This document shows, in pieces, positions 7,374 to 14,743 of a stretch of DNA of 25,069 bases (its first letter is position 1; every line of letters starts with the position of its first letter). Both the position numbers and the translations under genes were made by a program. The notes beneath the pieces are model-generated. The model was not told where the DNA came from. It saw only the letters and a program-made list of their open reading frames with translations, and ran no database searches. The stretch is taken from contig SHWK01000002.1 in the NCBI GenBank assembly GCA_009693885.1, positions 1-25,069 on the forward strand, in the 5' to 3' direction. The stretch is from Rickettsiales bacterium. GTDB taxonomy: Bacteria > Pseudomonadota > Alphaproteobacteria > Rickettsiales > UBA1997.

Positions 7374-7691
7374 TTATCGGGCAGAAGATTCGATCCAATC
7401 TAAATAGCTGGAAAAACCTTGCTCAATCTTGGTTGCGACAATTTGTGGGGTTTTGTAATGGTGGTTGGCTAAAATTTCTTTTTCGATTTTCTTATAAAAA
7501 TTTGCTTTAGTTTTGATTGAAACTAAAATTTCCTTCTCGTTAGAGATTTTATTTTGCCAATTAAAGCAACTTTCAATTTTTGTAAATTGAACGCAGGCAG
7601 CTAATTTTTTTATTAGTAAAATTTTTGCCAGTTTTTTAGCTTCGCTTAATTTAGGATAAGTTGTTGTGATAATTAAAAATTCTTTTTTCAT
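7374..7691 (-). CDS. cutA: CutA1-like divalent cation tolerance protein
   Basis: A small trimeric ferredoxin-like protein of the CutA1 family, linked to copper/divalent-cation tolerance in E. coli although its molecular role is unsettled. The 105-residue product has the family pattern: an N-terminal strand FLIITTTYP, KLAACVQFTKIES, FNWQ, EILVSIKTKANFYKKIEKEI, the HHYKTPQIVA segment, and a C-terminal SYLDWI. The frame continues upstream to 7880, but that part only reads antisense to ugpQ and matches nothing; MKKEFLIITT is the family start. The ATG faces that of ugpQ with three bases between (CAT AAA ATG), and no SD is seen. A perfect hairpin follows the gene. Confidence 0.85.
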   Translation of the reverse strand: MKKEFLIITTTYPKLSEAKKLAKILLIKKLAACVQFTKIESCFNWQNKISNEKEILVSIKTKANFYKKIEKEILANHHYKTPQIVATKIEQGFSSYLDWIESSAR

Positions 7692-7694
7692 AAA

Positions 7695-8336
7695 ATGATT
7701 AAAATTTTTGCCCATCGTGGCTTTGTAACAAAGCAGGCCGCAGAAAATTCTCTCGCTAGTTTGCATAAAGCTCATCAGCAAAATTTTTCTGGTATTGAGT
7801 TCGATGTGTGGTTTGTTGATGATTCTCTTGTAATAAATCATGATATGCCAGAAAAAAATAAAGCTCTGCCACAGCTGCATGAATATTTTATTTTTAAAAA
7901 TGATTTTGAATATTGGATTGATTTTAAAAATCTCAACGAAGCCAATGCTATTGTAGCTATAAAAATTCTAGCAAAAGAAATTGAGGCGGCACAAATTGAT
8001 ATGAAAAAAGTTTTTTTTGCGCCATTTATTACAGATTTAAATAAAGCAATTCCTGTTTATAATGCTTTGCGAAATAGTTTTAAAGATGCGCAGATTATGG
8101 CTGTGTGTAAAAATTTAGCTCCAGAAAATTTTATTACATATCATAAAGACTTGCAAAAAAATCATATCAAATTTTTATCAATTCGACATCAAATAATTGA
8201 TAAAAATTTTACTAAAATATTTTCTGATATCACTTTGTTTGCATGGACAGTCAATGATTTGGCGCGGGTTCGTGACTTACACAAAATAGGTGTTAAGAAT
8301 TTTACAAGTGATATAATTACGCCACAAATGTTATGA
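7695..8336 (+). CDS. ugpQ: Glycerophosphodiester phosphodiesterase family protein
   Basis: Probably hydrolyses deacylated phospholipids (glycerophosphodiesters) to glycerol-3-phosphate and an alcohol. The 213-residue TIM-barrel protein has the metal/catalytic set: HRG at 7-9, AENSLASL (16-23), GIEFDVW with Glu35 and Asp37, and VINHD with His49. The C-terminal FAWTVND and VKNFTSDI match the family's substrate-side strand and the GVDGIITD-like ending. It is somewhat shorter than the 240-250 residues common in the family and lacks a signal peptide, so it should be cytosolic. Its stop codon overlaps the radC start (ATGA), indicating translational coupling. The exact substrate is not evident, so the symbol is by family only. 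Confidence 0.8.
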   Translation: MIKIFAHRGFVTKQAAENSLASLHKAHQQNFSGIEFDVWFVDDSLVINHDMPEKNKALPQLHEYFIFKNDFEYWIDFKNLNEANAIVAIKILAKEIEAAQIDMKKVFFAPFITDLNKAIPVYNALRNSFKDAQIMAVCKNLAPENFITYHKDLQKNHIKFLSIRHQIIDKNFTKIFSDITLFAWTVNDLARVRDLHKIGVKNFTSDIITPQML

Positions 8337-9019
8337 AATCAGAAGAAAAAATTGATTATTTAGGTCATCGAAAAAGAGTTCGAGCAAAATTTCTTGCATC
8401 ATTAGGTAAAGAATTACACGAATATGAATTGCTTGAAATTCTTTTATTTAGCGCTTTCCCAAGGCAAGATGCTAAGCCAATTGCAAAAAAACTTTTGGCA
8501 AAATTTGGCAGTCTTTCGGCAATTATTAATGCCGATATCGAAATCTTAAAAACTGTTGATGGAGTAGGTGAATCTGCCGTTGTAAATCTAAAAATTATTA
8601 CCGAAATTATTAACAGAATCTTAAAAAGCCACGCTAAAACAAAGCCGGTTTTGGATAATTGGCAAGCGGTTGTAGATCATGCTACCGCTGCTTTAGCGGA
8701 TTTAAATCATGAAGTTTTTCGTGTATTATTTTTAAATAAAAATTTTCAACTAATCGAAGATGAATTATTGGGAATTGGTGAGAATGATCATGTGCAAATT
8801 AGCATAAAATCAATTGTAAAAAAATCTTTATTACTACATTCTTCCTCAATTATTTTATTGCACAATCATCCTACTTCAGACCTACGTGCATCTGCATCTG
8901 ATATAAAAACAACTAATGAAATTCATGCGGCATTAAAGCCATTAAATATCATGATTCTTGATCACTTGATTGTTGGAAAAAATGGTGTTTTTAGTTTTAA
9001 GCAGGAGGGATTATTGTGA
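8333..9019 (+). CDS. radC: RadC family JAMM/MPN protein (UPF0758)
   Basis: 228 residues. The N-terminal helix-hairpin-helix region includes LLEILLFSAFPRQDAKPIAKKLL and the VDGVGESAVVNLK turn. A C-terminal MPN/JAB domain carries the zinc motif H177-N-H179-P followed by Asp190 (H-x-H-x10-D), in HNHPTSDLRASASD. The family was once tied to recombinational repair, but its biochemical activity is uncertain and the peptidase-like JAMM site suggests a hydrolase. It overlaps ugpQ upstream by 4 bases (ATGA) and miaA downstream by 4 bases (GTGA), so all three are probably read from one transcript. Confidence 0.92.
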   Translation: MKSEEKIDYLGHRKRVRAKFLASLGKELHEYELLEILLFSAFPRQDAKPIAKKLLAKFGSLSAIINADIEILKTVDGVGESAVVNLKIITEIINRILKSHAKTKPVLDNWQAVVDHATAALADLNHEVFRVLFLNKNFQLIEDELLGIGENDHVQISIKSIVKKSLLLHSSSIILLHNHPTSDLRASASDIKTTNEIHAALKPLNIMILDHLIVGKNGVFSFKQEGLL

Positions 9020-9972
9020 AAAAAGCTATAATAATTTCTGGCCCAACCGCTTCAGGAAAATCATCTTTAGCCTTACAAATGGCTGATTATAGCGATATTG
9101 CCATTATTAATGCAGATGCTTTGCAAATTTATCGAGGTCTGCCAATTTTATCTTCGCAACCTACTGCGCAAGATATAAAAATTGCTCCTCATTTTTTATA
9201 TTCACATTTTTTGCCAGAAGAATCTTGTTCAGTTGGATTATGGCTACAGCTAGTAAAATCAGCATTAGAAGAGGCGTGGGGGCAAAATAAAATCCCACTA
9301 ATTGTTGGTGGCTCAGGAATGTATATTTCAAAGTTACTCGATGGTATTTCTGAAATTCCTGCAATTGATGGGTCTATAAAAACAGAAGCTATAGAGATTT
9401 ATAAAAATTTATCGCATGAAGAATTTGTTCAAAATTTAATTTTGCTTAGTGCAGAAAAAAAATCAGAATGGGCGGGAATAGAAATTCTAGAAAAGCAGAA
9501 TAAAAAATTAGAAAACCTTGATAAGCAGCGTCTAATAAGGGCTTATGAAGTATTAAAACAAACAGGAAAAACAATTTCTTGGTGGCAACATCAACCAACA
9601 AAAAAGATTTTTGATTCACAAATTTTTACCCATATAAATTTAAATTTACCGCGCGAACGGCTTTATAAAAATTGTAATTCGCGTTTTGAAATTATGCTAA
9701 AAAATGGCGCCACGGAAGAGGTTGAAGTCTTGATAAATAATGGCATCAATGATAATTTTCAGATTGCTAAAACACTAGGATTTGCTGAAATAAAAGATTT
9801 TCTTCAGCACAAAATCACTCACGAAAAAATGCTTGAAATTGCAACGCAAAAAACTAGAAACTATGCAAAGAGGCAATTAACATGGTTTCGTCATCAATTT
9901 GTAGAAAAAAATATTTTTGATGATACAAAATTAGCGTCAGAATTTTTAAGAGATATTGTTAAAAAAATTTAG
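9016..9972 (+). CDS. miaA: tRNA dimethylallyltransferase MiaA
   Basis: Adds a dimethylallyl group from DMAPP to N6 of A37 in tRNAs that read codons starting with U. In 318 residues are the P-loop GPTASGKS (9-16), the AIINADALQIYRGLPILS segment where the catalytic Asp sits, the GGSGMYI motif, KQRLIRAYEVLKQTGK, and the C-terminal TRNYAKRQLTWFR. The start is GTG within GTGA overlapping the radC stop, preceded by one of the few strong Shine-Dalgarno sequences in the window (AGGAGG, 7 bases upstream). The 3' end forms one arm of an inverted repeat. The 288-residue span after the P-loop is of normal family length. Confidence 0.96.
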   Translation: MKKAIIISGPTASGKSSLALQMADYSDIAIINADALQIYRGLPILSSQPTAQDIKIAPHFLYSHFLPEESCSVGLWLQLVKSALEEAWGQNKIPLIVGGSGMYISKLLDGISEIPAIDGSIKTEAIEIYKNLSHEEFVQNLILLSAEKKSEWAGIEILEKQNKKLENLDKQRLIRAYEVLKQTGKTISWWQHQPTKKIFDSQIFTHINLNLPRERLYKNCNSRFEIMLKNGATEEVEVLINNGINDNFQIAKTLGFAEIKDFLQHKITHEKMLEIATQKTRNYAKRQLTWFRHQFVEKNIFDDTKLASEFLRDIVKKI

Positions 9973-10014
9973 ATAATATTAAGTGCCGCTAGCAATTTGA
10001 GATTATCTAAATTT
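9965..10014 (+). terminator. 13-bp inverted repeat spanning the miaA stop codon
   Basis: The arms AAATTTAGATAAT (9965-9977) and ATTATCTAAATTT (10002-10014) are perfect complements around a 24-base loop. The stem includes the miaA stop codon. No T-run follows, and the stem is AT-rich. It may act as a weak terminator or 3' stabiliser between miaA and recO. Confidence 0.4.
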
Positions 10015-10045
10015 GTTAAGGCCTGTAAAAGTTTTTAAAAAATAA

Positions 10046-10792
10046 ATGAAATTCACCGATATTGGAATCATTATTAGTCAAAAAAGTTACAGCGAAAATT
10101 CTGCGATTGTAAAAATTTTTACACAAAATCACGGGATTTATTGCGGATTTGTTAGTGCGCCAAAATCTAAAAAAAATCAAGCAATTTTTCAAATTGGCAA
10201 TCTAATTTCATTTGAATGGCGATCTAGAAATGAAGAGGGCTTAGGTCATTTTTATTATCCCGATTTAATCAAATCTTTTGCGGCGCAAATTATTTTTGAT
10301 CGCCTCAAGTTAAGTTGTTGTAGTTCGTTATTTTATATAATAGAAAGCTGTTTTTTAGAGCGCGAAAATCATCATAATCTTTTTGTCAAAATTCACGATT
10401 TTTTACTTAAAATTTCTCAAGATCAAGAAGCTAAAAAATCTTTTATTGGTGACTATATTAAGATTGAATTAAAAATTTTGAAGACGCTGGGATACGGAAT
10501 TGATCTATCTTCTTGTGTTGTTACAAATTCAACTACTGATTTAGTTTTTGTTTCACCAAAGTCAGCGCGAGCCGTTTCTCTCGAGATCGGCAAGCCTTAT
10601 GCAAATCTTTTGTTAAAGTTGCCGCCATTTTTGCTTACAGATCCCGCAGAGAATGATGATATTGAGAATGCGCATTTGTTTGATGGATTAAAGTTGAGTG
10701 GCTATTTTTTAGAAAAATTTGTTTTTGCAGAACAAAAATTGAGGCCTTCAAGTCGCTCCAGTATTGAGGCGGCACTCAGAAGTTGTTTATAA
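10046..10792 (+). CDS. recO: DNA repair protein RecO
   Basis: RecFOR pathway mediator that anneals single strands and helps load RecA at gaps. In the 248-residue product the N-terminal OB domain is recognisable by TDIGIIISQKSYSENSAIVK, FTQNHGIYCGFV, the QAIFQIGNLISFEWRSR segment and the EEGLGHFYYPDLI motif of alphaproteobacterial RecO. The middle is helical (IELKILKTLGYGIDLSSCVV). The zinc-finger cysteines are reduced: only Cys157 is visible near the usual site. The C-terminal helix bundle ends with the family pattern of a long helix followed by SSRSSIEAALRS. No Shine-Dalgarno sequence is seen. The gene converges with the zntB/corA-like gene with 22 bases between. Confidence 0.9.
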   Translation: MKFTDIGIIISQKSYSENSAIVKIFTQNHGIYCGFVSAPKSKKNQAIFQIGNLISFEWRSRNEEGLGHFYYPDLIKSFAAQIIFDRLKLSCCSSLFYIIESCFLERENHHNLFVKIHDFLLKISQDQEAKKSFIGDYIKIELKILKTLGYGIDLSSCVVTNSTTDLVFVSPKSARAVSLEIGKPYANLLLKLPPFLLTDPAENDDIENAHLFDGLKLSGYFLEKFVFAEQKLRPSSRSSIEAALRSCL

Positions 10793-10814
10793 GAGATAGT
10801 ATTGATTTTAAGAT

Positions 10815-11795
10815 CTAAAACCACTTTTTTCTTTTGAGTAGGAGCAAAGCCAATCCAAGCGCAGCAACCATAAAAAATAGAGTAATATAAAATCCATCAG
10901 GATCTTCGTTTCCAGGAATTCCGCCAACATTCATCCCAAATAATCCAGCAATAAAACCAAGCGGCATAAAGATCGAGGCAATCAAAGAAATTTTAAACAT
11001 ACTGTGATTTAGCCTATCAGCTATAGTGTTAGAAATTTCTTCATGCACAATTTGTGAGCGGTCGCGCGCCTCATCTAATTCTTCGATTATATGCGTAATA
11101 TGATCGTGATTTTCTTGAAAATGTCTTCTCGCCCAATCGTTAATCCAATCGCTATCATGTGATTTTAGATGCGATAAAACATCTTTTTGTGGGAGAATAT
11201 AGCGTTTAAAAATCGCAACTTTTCTTCTAATAGAGGTTACCACCTCGCGCAAGGAGGCGCTATCATGGTCAGCTTGAGATATTGTAGATTCAACAATGTC
11301 CATTTCATCATTGAGCTTGTTTATTTCTGGCGAAATTAACAATAAATTTTCGTAAATTAAATTATATAAAAATTCTGGAGAGGTTTTAATTTTTTTGCCA
11401 GCATCAATTTTTTTTGCAACATTAAAAACTGCGCTAAAATTGCGTTTTTGAATAGAGATAATGCGCGAATTATCAATCCACAAGCGAATGGAGGCCATGT
11501 CTTCTATTTCTTCTGATGTGGCGTCAAGATTGATCCCGCGCAAAATTATTAATAGGCCGTTTTCAAATTTGATGATTCTTGGGCGAGCTTCTTCAGCAAA
11601 AAGTGCATCAATAATAAGATTATCAAGGTATGAAACTTCACGCTCTAGCCATTTTTTAGATAGGGAGCTATTGCCATCAAGATGAATCCATGCTAAGCCC
11701 TCATTTTTTAACTCTTCTGCCACCTCTGCGTTGCGAAGCTTATGTGCATTGCCTTTATCATCAAAGGCGTAAGAGAAAAAAATGTGTTTATGCAT
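10815..11795 (-). CDS. zntB: CorA/ZntB family divalent metal transporter, closer to ZntB
   Basis: A 326-residue inner-membrane channel subunit, probably pentameric. It has a large cytosolic N-terminal domain, a long stalk helix (about 180-265) and two C-terminal helices. The loop signature is GMNVGGIPG at 287-295. The GMNVGG form is typical of ZntB, whereas CorA usually has GMNFxxMPE. KRKKWF follows the last helix, the basic C-terminus common to the family. ZntB moves Zn2+ (reported as efflux or proton-coupled transport); the ion here is not proven by sequence. It is the last gene of a minus-strand run (folE, maf, terC, lipoprotein, zntB) and starts 3 bases after the lipoprotein stop codon. 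Confidence 0.88.
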   Translation of the reverse strand: MHKHIFFSYAFDDKGNAHKLRNAEVAEELKNEGLAWIHLDGNSSLSKKWLEREVSYLDNLIIDALFAEEARPRIIKFENGLLIILRGINLDATSEEIEDMASIRLWIDNSRIISIQKRNFSAVFNVAKKIDAGKKIKTSPEFLYNLIYENLLLISPEINKLNDEMDIVESTISQADHDSASLREVVTSIRRKVAIFKRYILPQKDVLSHLKSHDSDWINDWARRHFQENHDHITHIIEELDEARDRSQIVHEEISNTIADRLNHSMFKISLIASIFMPLGFIAGLFGMNVGGIPGNEDPDGFYITLFFMVAALGLALLLLKRKKWF

Positions 11796-11798
11796 GAT

Positions 11799-12368
11799 TT
11801 AGTTGATTTTTTTCAAAGAAATAATTGCTTTAGAAATAATATTATTTCCACTTCTCATTGTAGAAATAATAATCGCAGATTTTTCATCAACTAAATAAAG
11901 CTGATCTTCAAATTCTATTCTTTGTTTTTGTTCTTTAAGCATTGCGTTAAGAGTATAAGTAATAATTGATGCATTGCCTTGATTGCGGCCTTGTGCCGTT
12001 TCAATAAAATCATGGCCAATGGCACTGTAAGAAGATGAGTCATCGATTGTGATAAGCCAGGTGCGACTATCTTTTTTGCCGCCATTATACAAATAATTAT
12101 ATTGTACAGTGCCGCGGTTTTCTTCCCATTTTCCGTTAATTTTTGCGGTGAAACTTGTATCAATTTTTTCTTGTGAATTTAGCAAAATAGCAAAGCCTTC
12201 TAAATCACCAGTAAAGAAATTTTTAATATCAAGTTTTGGCGCTTTTTCAAGATAATCAACGGGAGTAAGTGCTTTGTTTTTAGGTGAACCAAGTTGCTGC
12301 AAAAGCTCGCATGATGTAATGGTGGCTAGAGTTAGAGTGGTTATCAATATTTTAGAAAATAATTTCAT
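11799..12368 (-). CDS. DUF3833-like lipoprotein
   Basis: A 189-residue exported protein. The N-terminus has a signal peptide ending in a lipobox (ATITSC, Cys20). The mature part has KLDIKNFFTGDLEGFAIL, the FTAKINGKWEENRGTVQYNY region, SRTWLITIDDSSSYSAIG and GRNQGNASIITYTLN, which together match the pattern of DUF3833 proteins (a beta-rich, lipocalin-like domain of unknown role). It should be attached to the inner leaflet of the outer membrane or to the inner membrane. The gene lies 3 bases upstream of zntB, so the two are probably co-transcribed; terC precedes it by 95 bases. Confidence 0.78.
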   Translation of the reverse strand: MKLFSKILITTLTLATITSCELLQQLGSPKNKALTPVDYLEKAPKLDIKNFFTGDLEGFAILLNSQEKIDTSFTAKINGKWEENRGTVQYNYLYNGGKKDSRTWLITIDDSSSYSAIGHDFIETAQGRNQGNASIITYTLNAMLKEQKQRIEFEDQLYLVDEKSAIIISTMRSGNNIISKAIISLKKIN

Positions 12369-12463
12369 GATTCAATCTTTTATTTAAGTTATGTAGCAAT
12401 GATGGCAGTGATTTTTATAAAGTCCAGGGTGCTGTGAAAAAAATCTTAACAGAGCAATTCTAC

Positions 12464-13186
12464 CTAACGCTTTTTTCGTGCAACAATATTTAAAATCTCA
12501 ATTGTTAAAGTAAAAAACAGCGAGAAATACAGATATGTTTTGGAAATATGTAAATTAAATCCGTCTGCTAACAATATGGCTCCAACCATAAAAATAAAGG
12601 CTAGGGCAAGTATTTTTAATGAAGGATATTCTGCTAAAAAACCACTGATTTTTTCCGATGAAAAAAGCATAATAATCATCGCAATCGCAATGGCGGCAAC
12701 CATGATTGGAATGTTATTAGTCATCGCCACTGCAGTGATTACTGAGTCAAAAGAAAAAATAAAATCAATCAAGGTTATTTGAAGAATAGCGGCAAGTATG
12801 TTTTTGCCATCATCGCTATGATCTTTTGGATTCTTGTGGATATGATTTTTGTGAAAAAAAACATCCTGCACAATTTCATAAGAACTTTTTACAATTAAAA
12901 ATAATCCACCAGAAATTAATAAGAAATTTTTAAATGAGAAAGCGTGACCAGCTAAATAAAATAGCGGCTCAGTGAGAGTCATGATCCAAGATAGTGTAAG
13001 CAGCATCAAAACGCGAATCACTAGAGCTAGCGACAAACCAAAAACCCGCGCTTTATTACGAGATTTTTTTGGCAATTTATAAGTGACAAGTGAGATAAAA
13101 ATTAGATTATCAATGCCGAGAATAATTTCTAAAAATGTAAGAGTGGCAAGGCTAAAAATCAGATCATAGCCAACAAAAAGTTCCAT
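12464..13186 (-). CDS. TerC family integral membrane protein
   Basis: A 240-residue membrane protein with about seven hydrophobic helices. The two conserved acidic motifs of the TerC/YgdQ family are intact: FLEIILGIDNLIF (Glu20, Asp26) and DFIFSFDSVITAVAM (141-155). A basic, His-rich loop (FHKNHIHKNPKDHSDD, about 111-126) separates the halves. Members are associated with tellurite resistance or with metal loading of exported enzymes and calcium/manganese homeostasis; the substrate here is not evident. The YgdQ-like short form without a CBS domain is indicated. It starts 5 bases after the maf stop codon, and the lipoprotein gene and zntB, another metal-linked gene, follow. Confidence 0.88.
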   Translation of the reverse strand: MELFVGYDLIFSLATLTFLEIILGIDNLIFISLVTYKLPKKSRNKARVFGLSLALVIRVLMLLTLSWIMTLTEPLFYLAGHAFSFKNFLLISGGLFLIVKSSYEIVQDVFFHKNHIHKNPKDHSDDGKNILAAILQITLIDFIFSFDSVITAVAMTNNIPIMVAAIAIAMIIMLFSSEKISGFLAEYPSLKILALAFIFMVGAILLADGFNLHISKTYLYFSLFFTLTIEILNIVARKKR

Positions 13187-13191
13187 AAAAT

Positions 13192-13797
13192 TTATGATAT
13201 ATTGATATATTTTTTGCGATGTAAAAAGTTTAGTAAAGGTTGCAAATTTAATCCTAAAATAGAGTGATAATCACCAGATATTTTTTCAAACAAATGTTTG
13301 CCAAGTGATTCATATTTATAGCTTCCAGCACATCCCCACGGCTTATCCGCATCAACATAAGATTGAATATCGCTAGCAGAAATTTTGCGCATTTTTAATT
13401 TAACACGAGAGATTTTTCGAAAAATAATTTTACCATTTTTTGCAACAACTGTGGCGTTATTTTGATAATGAATTTGTCCGCTAAAATTTGTTAATTGCAA
13501 AATTGCATCTTCAGCATTTTTTGATTTATCAATTGCTTTATCATTGAGCTCACAGATTTGGTCAGAGCCTATAACTATAGCATTTTTATGAATTTGTGAA
13601 ATAGATAGCGCTTTGCCTTCAGCAAGAAACATCGCTAATTGTGAAATGGTAAGGTGAGAACTTTGTAGTTTAGCTTCTTCTTCATCAAAAAGTGGCGCAA
13701 TCGCTTCAAAATCAAGCATTGCATCTTGAAGAATTTGCTTTCGTACCGCAGAGGTTGAAGCCAGAATCAAATGTTTAGTTTGTTGCAAAAAGTGCAT
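13192..13797 (-). CDS. Maf-like nucleoside triphosphate pyrophosphatase, YceF type
   Basis: A house-cleaning nucleotide pyrophosphatase that removes modified or non-canonical NTPs. The 201-residue product has the N-terminal LASTSAVRKQIL, the catalytic IGSDQICEL, the LTNFSGQ segment, CAGSYKYESLGKHLFEKISGD and ILGLNL. The GSDQ.C and CAGS.K.E.G patterns are those of YceF-like (m7GTP-preferring) Maf proteins rather than the dTTP/UTP subgroup. Specificity is inferred from motifs. The start MHFLQQTKHLILAS is at the usual distance from the first motif, without a visible SD. It lies 12 bases after folE and 5 bases before terC on the same strand. Confidence 0.88.
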   Translation of the reverse strand: MHFLQQTKHLILASTSAVRKQILQDAMLDFEAIAPLFDEEEAKLQSSHLTISQLAMFLAEGKALSISQIHKNAIVIGSDQICELNDKAIDKSKNAEDAILQLTNFSGQIHYQNNATVVAKNGKIIFRKISRVKLKMRKISASDIQSYVDADKPWGCAGSYKYESLGKHLFEKISGDYHSILGLNLQPLLNFLHRKKYINIS

Positions 13798-13809
13798 CGC
13801 TAAAGTTTG

Positions 13810-14409
13810 CTAATCAAGAGAAATCATAGTCAAAAAGCGTTGTTCCATTGCAATATCGCTTTTGAAAAGACCGGTCATTTTTTTGGTAATTGTTGTGGTT
13901 CCAAACTTGTGAATACCGCGTGTTGTCATGCATTGGTGCTCGGCATCAATCAAAATTGCCACTCCTTTAGGCTTAAGCACCTCATCAATTATATCGGCAA
14001 TTTGCGAAGTCATGGTTTCTTGTGTTTGAAGGCGTTTGGCAAAAATATCGAGCAAACGCGCTATTTTGCTGATCCCAACTACTTTTTTGTTAGGAATATA
14101 AGCAATGTGAGCTTTGCCAACAAAAGGCACCATATGATGCTCACAGTGTGATTCTAGGCGCATATTTTTAAGTAAAACGATATCGTCATATTCTTCAACT
14201 TCTTCAAAAGTTTTGCTAAGAACTTCTCTGGGATCGATATCATAGCCAGCAAAAAACTCACGATAGGCCTCAACCACACGCTTTGGAGTATCAAGCAATC
14301 CTTCGCGCTCAGGATTATCACCAGCCCAAGCGATTAATGTTTTAACGGCTTCCTCAGCTTGTTTTTGTGATGGACGCGCCTGTAAAGAGTAAAGATTTGT
14401 CCTTTTCAT
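13810..14409 (-). CDS. folE: GTP cyclohydrolase I
   Basis: First enzyme of tetrahydrofolate synthesis, and also the source of the queuosine precursor: converts GTP to dihydroneopterin triphosphate. In 199 residues the zinc ligands are Cys89 and His92 (in SHCEHHMVPFVGKAHIAYIP) and Cys160 (HQCMTTRG), spaced exactly as in the E. coli enzyme. GLLDTPKRV and KIARLLDIFAKRLQTQE also match. It belongs to the canonical zinc form (FolE1). The start ATG at 14407-14409 has no SD, and the leader contains a 13-bp inverted repeat 24 bases upstream. It is the first gene of the maf-terC-lipoprotein-zntB run. The precursor link to QueA at the other end of the window is indirect. Confidence 0.96.
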   Translation of the reverse strand: MKRTNLYSLQARPSQKQAEEAVKTLIAWAGDNPEREGLLDTPKRVVEAYREFFAGYDIDPREVLSKTFEEVEEYDDIVLLKNMRLESHCEHHMVPFVGKAHIAYIPNKKVVGISKIARLLDIFAKRLQTQETMTSQIADIIDEVLKPKGVAILIDAEHQCMTTRGIHKFGTTTITKKMTGLFKSDIAMEQRFLTMISLD

Positions 14410-14432
14410 TGCTTATCTGCAGTTTAGTTTGG

Positions 14433-14472
14433 AATATACTGAATCAACTTCAAGAAGTCGATTCAGTATATT
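14433..14472. repeat. 13-bp perfect inverted repeat in the folE leader
   Basis: The arms AATATACTGAATC and GATTCAGTATATT enclose a further ACTT/AAGT stem with a CAAG loop. On the plus strand the stem is followed by TTAAATTTTTTT, so it looks like an intrinsic terminator in that direction; on the minus strand it lies in the folE 5' leader and could regulate it. No plus-strand gene that would need termination here is visible. Confidence 0.6.
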
Positions 14473-14483
14473 TTAAATTTTTT

Positions 14484-14568
14484 TCGCCACACGGGTGGCG
14501 CCCCACTTGCGGGGATCCCGGATATCGAAACCTGATTGAAAAAGATCGGTGGGTTGAATCAGGTTTGG
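14484..14568. repeat. GC-rich palindrome cluster, REP-like candidate
   Basis: CGCCAC-ACGG-GTGGCG is followed by CCCC-ACTTG-CGGGG, then ATCCCGGAT, and a longer stem AAACCTGATT ... AATCAGGTTT with a 19-base loop. The core CCCC..TTGCGGGGATCC resembles the REP-type palindromes dispersed in many proteobacteria. Whether it is repeated in this genome cannot be seen from one window. Confidence 0.4.
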
Positions 14569-14680
14569 AATAGTATCGCTATAAGACTATATACTATTTG
14601 ATCAAATTACAAGTTGTAAAATAAAAAGGACTAATTAAATTGTGTGCCCTTCTGTTTTTTTGTTACAAGCTTTAAAGCGA

Positions 14681-14708
14681 TTGGTGCAAAAAATAAGGAC
14701 AACATAAT
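14681..14708 (+). promoter_or_regulatory. Candidate sigma70-type promoter for skp
   Basis: TTGGTG (14681-14686) and CATAAT (14703-14708) are separated by 16 bases and lie 36 bases upstream of the skp start codon. The -10 matches five of six consensus positions, the -35 matches four of six or fewer. Confidence 0.35.
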
Positions 14709-14743
14709 CAGTAACCAAGAATTAATTAATTAACATTAATTGT

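Larger units (their letters stand above)
14410..14743. other. folE-skp intergenic region with stacked palindromes (334 bases)
   Basis: This holds the divergent starts of folE (minus) and skp (plus). Four inverted repeats are seen: 14433-14472, then around 14484-14500 (CGCCAC/GTGGCG), 14531-14568 (AAACCTGATT/AATCAGGTTT) and 14570-14597 (ATAGTAT/ATACTAT), plus a CCCC/GGGG stem with ATCCCGGAT. The part from about 14484 to 14520 is much richer in G+C than its surroundings. No protein gene of reasonable quality is present. A skp promoter candidate lies at 14681-14708. Confidence 0.65.

Noticed and set aside
7692..7880. N-terminal extension of cutA to 7880
   Set aside because: It reads antisense through ugpQ and adds 63 residues unlike any CutA; the ATG at 7691 fits the family.
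14367..14573. A 68-codon plus-strand frame across the palindromes
   Set aside because: It crosses the folE start antisense and then the GC-rich palindromes, with no SD and no recognisable protein features.
14410..14600. THF-II (folE motif) riboswitch
   Set aside because: This class is known upstream of folE in alphaproteobacteria, but the leader here does not show the conserved core I remember; only simple palindromes are visible. A covariance search would settle it.
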